Of a stretch of DNA of 64,000 nucleotides, positions 59,180 to 64,000 are shown one piece after another. The position numbers were made by a program, and so were the translations under genes. Every line of letters starts with the position of its first letter. Positions within the stretch are counted from its first letter, which is position 1. The notes under the pieces were generated by a model. It was given only the letters and a program-made list of their open reading frames with translations, was not told the origin of the DNA and did no database searches. Source of the stretch: Deinococcus malanensis (lineage in GTDB: Bacteria; Deinococcota; Deinococci; Deinococcales; Deinococcaceae); NCBI RefSeq assembly GCF_014647655.1, contig NZ_BMPP01000001.1:426636-490635 (forward strand), read 5' to 3'.

Positions 59180-60259
59180 TCACTTCTCGGGGTGTCCGAC
59201 ATGACCGCTCACCTCCGGAGCCAGCGCCGCCAGCAACCCTGCTGCGGGTCCTGGCCGGGCAAGCGTGAACCCCTCGCCCGCCCACAGGCTCAGGACGTCT
59301 GCCTGTCCGGCCTGCGCGCCAGCACTCCGCAGGGGCCGGGTCAGCGCGTTCTGGTGGGGATAGGGAAGGGGATGGGCGACCGCGTCGCTGACAGCATTGC
59401 GCAGACCACGTGCGGTGCGTCCGCTGAAGGCACGGGTCAGAACGGTATCCCCGCCCCGCGTCAGGGCCGCCCGGTAAGCGCTGGAAGTTCCGGCCTCGTC
59501 CGCCAGGAGAAAGGCAGTGCCACACTGTGCTAGGCTCGCGCCCGCGTCCAGGACGGCATTCACGTCCTCGCGTGTCATCAGGCCCCCGGCGGCGATGACC
59601 GGGAGAGAGACTGCACGTGCGACTGCGCGCGTCAGTTCCAGGGTGTCGGCCAGCTCGTCGTGCTGCCACCCGCCCCGGTGACCGCCGGCCGCTGCGCCCT
59701 GCGCCACCACGGCGTCCACCCCGTCGGTTTCCAGGGTCAGGGCTTCGGGCACACTGGTGGCTGTGCCGACCACCACGACACCGGCTGCCTTCAAGGCGCG
59801 GAGATGTCCGGACTCCAACCGCCCGAAGGCAAACGAGAACACCGCAGGTGGCGCGGCCAGGACTGCTTCGAGCTGGGCTTCGAAGTCCTCCTGAAGGTGC
59901 GTGGGCAGGGACGGCGAGGGGAGATGCAGGGCGGCGTGAAACGGGAGGAGTTCCGCACAGGCCGCCTCGACCTGGGCAGGTGTGATCTGCGGGACTGGTT
60001 GCAGCGCAAACAGATTCACCGCAAAGGGCCGGTCGGTCAGGTGGCGGACGGCGTCCATGGCCTGAACAATCTGCGCCGGGCTCAGGTAGGCCGCACCCAG
60101 ACTTCCCAGTCCTCCGGCCCGGGAGACGGCAGCAGCCAGCTCTGGTGTTCCCACGCCGCCTGCCATGGGTGCCAGCACCACCGGGACTGTCAGACCGAGC
60201 GCATCAAGTACCCCGGCGTCACGCCTTTGCGAACCCGGCTCATGTCGCACTGTCGTCAT
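59180..60259 (-). CDS. nitronate monooxygenase / 2-nitropropane dioxygenase-like FMN enzyme
   Basis: 359 residues from the ATG at 60259, with TACGCT 7 nt upstream (leaderless). [54 protein letters not shown] with the FMN-contacting His, [31 protein letters not shown] and the C-terminal GFTLA are the NMO/NPD blocks. It probably detoxifies alkyl nitronates, though the family includes enoyl reductases. Divergent from the HDAC-like gene. Confidence 0.88.
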   Translation of the reverse strand: MTTVRHEPGSQRRDAGVLDALGLTVPVVLAPMAGGVGTPELAAAVSRAGGLGSLGAAYLSPAQIVQAMDAVRHLTDRPFAVNLFALQPVPQITPAQVEAACAELLPFHAALHLPSPSLPTHLQEDFEAQLEAVLAAPPAVFSFAFGRLESGHLRALKAAGVVVVGTATSVPEALTLETDGVDAVVAQGAAAGGHRGGWQHDELADTLELTRAVARAVSLPVIAAGGLMTREDVNAVLDAGASLAQCGTAFLLADEAGTSSAYRAALTRGGDTVLTRAFSGRTARGLRNAVSDAVAHPLPYPHQNALTRPLRSAGAQAGQADVLSLWAGEGFTLARPGPAAGLLAALAPEVSGHVGHPEK

Positions 60260-60285
60260 GCCCCACAGCGTAGCCTTGCAGGGGC
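60260..60285. promoter_or_regulatory. 26-bp divergent promoter with overlapping -10 elements
   Basis: AGCGTAGCCT (60267-60276) contains TACGCT on the minus strand and TAGCCT on the plus strand, sharing two bases. The flanks with both start codons are an inverted repeat, CATGCCCC and GGGGCATG. Both genes look leaderless (7 and 9 nt). Confidence 0.65.
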
Positions 60286-61245
60286 ATGAGCGCGTTTTCC
60301 CACCCGTTCCGGGCATTTACCGCGTTTCGCCGTGCCGCGTATTCTGCTGGTCCCGCACCTCGCCGGCAGTTCCTGCCCCGCGAATTTCTGGAACTGCTGC
60401 TCAGGGGAGCCCAGGCCCGGCTGCCGCTGTATGACGCCCCGGACCTGCCGTGGGCCCTAGCCGAGGCGGTGCACGACCCCGCTTACCTGCACCGCTGGCG
60501 TCAGGGGCAGGTCACCCGCGCCGAAGAACGTGCCCTGGGGTTTCCCTGGACGCCCGCTGTGGTGGAACGCGGTCTGGGCAGCAGCGGCGCCACCCTGGCG
60601 GCCACCCGTGACGCCCTGCACGGGGGGCTGGGAATCAACCTGGGTGGAGGCACCCACCACGCCTTTGCAGACCGCGCCGAGGGCTTTTCCTTTCTGAACG
60701 ACGTGGCGATCAGCGTCCGGTGGCTGCTGGAGGCTGGGCACGCCCGGCGCATTCTGGTGCTTGACCTCGATGTTCACCAGGGCAACGGCACGGCCAGCAT
60801 GCTCAGCGCCGAGCGCCTGGTCCTGACGGTCAGTGTGCACGCCCAGAGCAACTACCCCTTTCATAAGGAACGCAGCGGACTGGATGTGGCGCTGCCGGAT
60901 GGTACGGGGGATGAAGCTTATCTGCAGGCCCTCGAGGCGAAGGTGGCACCGGCGGTCACGGCCTTCCAGCCTGATTTTCTGTTCTACCTGGCCGGGGCGG
61001 ACGTCCTGGCCGGTGATCAGCTGGGTCGCCTGGCCCTGACCCCCGCCGGTGTGCGTGACCGCGACAACCGGGTGCTGCTCTGGGCGGCCCGCGCCGGTCT
61101 GCCGACCACGCTGGTCATGGCAGGAGGCTACCACCGTGACCCGCAGACCCTGATTGATGTGCGGCTGGGAACGCTGGACGCGGCGCTGGCGGCCTTTGGC
61201 CCGGTGGACCGGCATAAAGTCACAGCACCTGCTGCGCCCGGCTGA
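60286..61245 (+). CDS. histone deacetylase-family hydrolase (acetoin utilisation-like)
   Basis: 319 residues. Metal and catalytic motifs of class I HDAC/AcuC enzymes are all present: [15 protein letters not shown] with the His pair, [12 protein letters not shown] with the Asp/His zinc ligands, and [13 protein letters not shown] with the second Asp. It removes acyl groups from lysine or small amines; the acceptor is unknown. TAGCCT lies 9 nt before the ATG. Confidence 0.88.
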   Translation: MSAFSHPFRAFTAFRRAAYSAGPAPRRQFLPREFLELLLRGAQARLPLYDAPDLPWALAEAVHDPAYLHRWRQGQVTRAEERALGFPWTPAVVERGLGSSGATLAATRDALHGGLGINLGGGTHHAFADRAEGFSFLNDVAISVRWLLEAGHARRILVLDLDVHQGNGTASMLSAERLVLTVSVHAQSNYPFHKERSGLDVALPDGTGDEAYLQALEAKVAPAVTAFQPDFLFYLAGADVLAGDQLGRLALTPAGVRDRDNRVLLWAARAGLPTTLVMAGGYHRDPQTLIDVRLGTLDAALAAFGPVDRHKVTAPAAPG

Positions 61246-61377
61246 GAACGCAGGCGGAACGATTGCCCATGTGCGGAGGGCATAGGCCGACAGGAACGGC
61301 CATATGGGGCCAGAGGAGCTGGAAGCCAGTGGCTTGCCAGAGGCATGGGCGCACGGTGACGCCTGGCAGTCACGCGC

Positions 61378-61416
61378 TATCATGCTTCCATGACCGTTCT
61401 CCTCACGCCCCCCTAG
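61378..61416 (+). CDS. prfC leader frame, 8 residues ending Pro-Pro, with its -10
   Basis: TATCAT (61378-61383) lies 6 nt before an ATG at 61390, and the frame reads MTVLLTPP then TAG (61414-61416). Pro-Pro before a stop is a slow termination context. It precedes the SD-led prfC gene (release factor 3) by 74 nt. Downstream, CGGGCCG (61460-61466) pairs with CGGCCCG (61473-61479) directly next to the prfC ribosome site, and CCCGG (61440-61444) could instead pair with CCGGG (61459-61463). Autoregulation through termination speed is a hypothesis; the frame is short enough to arise by chance. Confidence 0.4.
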   Translation, partial: YHASMTVLLTPP

Positions 61417-61490
61417 CGCGAGTCGAGAACCGTGCTGTTCCCGGAAATTCAGCATTCACCGGGCCGCAGAGCCGGCCCGCAGGAGAGTTC

Positions 61491-63089
<1,599 letters not shown>

Positions 63090-63368
63090 AGAAGGATCGC
63101 ATTCCTCCTCCTTCATCAAGCCCATGACCGTCCCTGCGGCGTCCTGATCTTCCAGCTCGCGACGCGCGTTGGGCTGCTTCCGCAGCCTTGCCCGAGAGAA
63201 CAGAAAAGCTTGCTTCGCTCAAGGCATGTTGGACAGCGATTTGATAACCGCAATAGAACTCAGTACCAGCGACCCAGACATTCTTTGTGCTAACAGGAAT
63301 GAAGACAAAAGAAGCGCATTAGTCATTTGATGATAGGCCGAGAATAAAAATGAGCACATCATAGGCGA
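63090..63368. other. intergenic, AT-richer, no gene recognised
   Basis: 280 bases. On the minus strand a frame of about 55 codons (near 63160-63315) reads without stop and may be a gene remnant, but it has no start and I cannot name it. Base composition is lower in GC than prfC. Confidence 0.4.
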
Positions 63369-63404
63369 AAGTAGTCACCCCCATGTTAGTGGGGGTGACT
63401 ACTT
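63369..63404 (-). terminator. 15-bp hairpin terminator of the HYR protein gene
   Basis: AAGTAGTCACCCCCA (63369-63383) pairs exactly with 63390-63404, loop of 6; the minus strand continues TTTCGCC. 30 nt after the stop. Confidence 0.8.
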
Positions 63405-63433
63405 GTTGTCCTGTGTTATTAGAACGAGGTCAC

Positions 63434-64000
63434 TTATTTAGTGAAAGTGAACAACGCTGTCCGGGCAATGCTACCGTCCTTCAGAAGTACTTCAAACCTC
63501 GCACACTTACCTGTCATTGTAGAATCGGTCTTCCAGACGTAGATGTACTGCGTACCATCCCACTGCAGCCCGCTCGTGTTTGCAGTAACAGTTTCCTCGA
63601 TAGATTGGGTAACTGTAGTGGAGCAGTTTACTACGACGGCTTTAGGTGTTGCCGCAAAAATCTCAGTTGCGGTAGCGCCTTTGACGTCACCCAAGTTGAA
63701 CTTCACGGGGATCGCGCTGCCTGCCTTGGCCTTGTTCCAGACGCCATCCATATCAACTGGCTGGAAGAATCCATTGAACTTGAAGTTCACAGTGACGGTG
63801 AAGGTCTTGGTGGACGTATTGTTTCTGGAGTCCGTGGACGTGCAGGTCACGGTGGTTTCGCCCACGGGGAAGGTCGATCCACTGAGTTTATCGCAGGAGA
63901 CAGCTCTGCTGCCGTCAACGAGGTCAGTGGCGGTCGGTGCGAAGGTGACTGCGGTCATCAGAGCAGTGGCTTCGACCGCTGCCACGTTGGGTGCCGTGAT
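63434..64000 (-). CDS. HYR-domain secreted protein, C-terminal part
   Basis: Frame open to the right edge (start lies outside), so partial. The visible sequence begins as a hyalin repeat: ITAPNV, then TATDLVDGSRAVSCDKLSGSTFPVGETTVTCTSTDSRNNTSTKTFTVTV, a standard HYR module with its conserved Cys pair. The C-terminal part (WNKAKAGSAIPVKFNLGD ... CARFEVLLKDGSIARTALFTFTK) is the PxKF-type domain often found after HYR repeats in bacterial surface proteins. Probably exported and adhesive. Codon usage is more AT-rich than the window average. Confidence 0.82.
   Translation of the reverse strand: MTAPNVAAVEATALMTAVTFAPTATDLVDGSRAVSCDKLSGSTFPVGETTVTCTSTDSRNNTSTKTFTVTVNFKFNGFFQPVDMDGVWNKAKAGSAIPVKFNLGDVKGATATEIFAATPKAVVVNCSTTVTQSIEETVTANTSGLQWDGTQYIYVWKTDSTMTGKCARFEVLLKDGSIARTALFTFTK

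Noticed and set aside
63160..63315. Fragment of a transposase or other gene on the minus strand
   Set aside because: The short frame is uninterrupted but matches no family I can name, with no inverted repeats around it.

Overview
The window is a gene-dense, high-GC stretch of a Deinococcus chromosome; the species cannot be named from this sequence alone. Three things point to the genus: a ddrA gene (Rad52-like DNA-end protector), a homoisocitrate dehydrogenase of the Thermus/Deinococcus alpha-aminoadipate lysine route, and the prevalence of leaderless genes, in which a TANNNT -10 hexamer lies 5-9 nt before ATG or GTG. I count about two dozen such starts.

Left part (1-9000): a 5'-cut DUF3686-type AAA+ ATPase, a Cys/Gly-tailed membrane protein, a (p)ppGpp synthetase-domain protein, a secreted cell-wall amidase, and a three-gene overlapping operon (SDR, thioredoxin-reductase-like flavoprotein, HAD phosphatase). 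9000-18200 holds three secreted lipoprotein proteases (two S8, one S1) around hrpB and ddrA; ddrA is coupled to an unannotated 30-residue membrane peptide and has a palindrome inside its promoter. 18500-29500 is mostly metabolism: hisB-hisH, ilvE, glgB, a nitroreductase, homoisocitrate dehydrogenase, the split MnmC pair, two small DUF1990-like proteins and threonine aldolase. 29500-37000 carries membrane proteins, a decayed DUF1232 gene, initiator tRNA, type 2 IPP isomerase, an LtrA protein and ruvA.

37000-43200 starts with an apparent ribosome-mediated attenuator: a leaderless 15-codon reading frame with four Met codons, then competing hairpins and an intrinsic terminator, ahead of the Shine-Dalgarno-led methionyl-tRNA synthetase gene. 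rapZ-yvcK and proA follow. 43200-49100 has a small Cys-containing protein with an orphan sigma-region-2 protein, a gene-poor kilobase, dxs with a lipoprotein, a PspA homologue and a secreted stalk-like protein. 49100-55600 has a TetR regulator, a maltose-type ABC importer (malE-malF-malG) and an MFS exporter whose promoter contains a TetR-like dyad. 55600-64000 has rsmB, deoD, a phosphoesterase, a GNAT enzyme, a nitronate-monooxygenase-like gene sharing a 26-bp divergent promoter with a histone-deacetylase-like gene, prfC preceded by a leaderless 8-codon frame ending Pro-Pro-stop, and a right-edge fragment of a HYR-domain secreted protein.

No CRISPR array, insertion sequence, prophage or rRNA was seen. 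Transcription units are short, often with 4-bp start/stop overlaps, and many end in perfect 9-16 bp hairpins. The most interesting observations are the metG attenuator, the ddrA-coupled micro-ORF and the prfC leader peptide.
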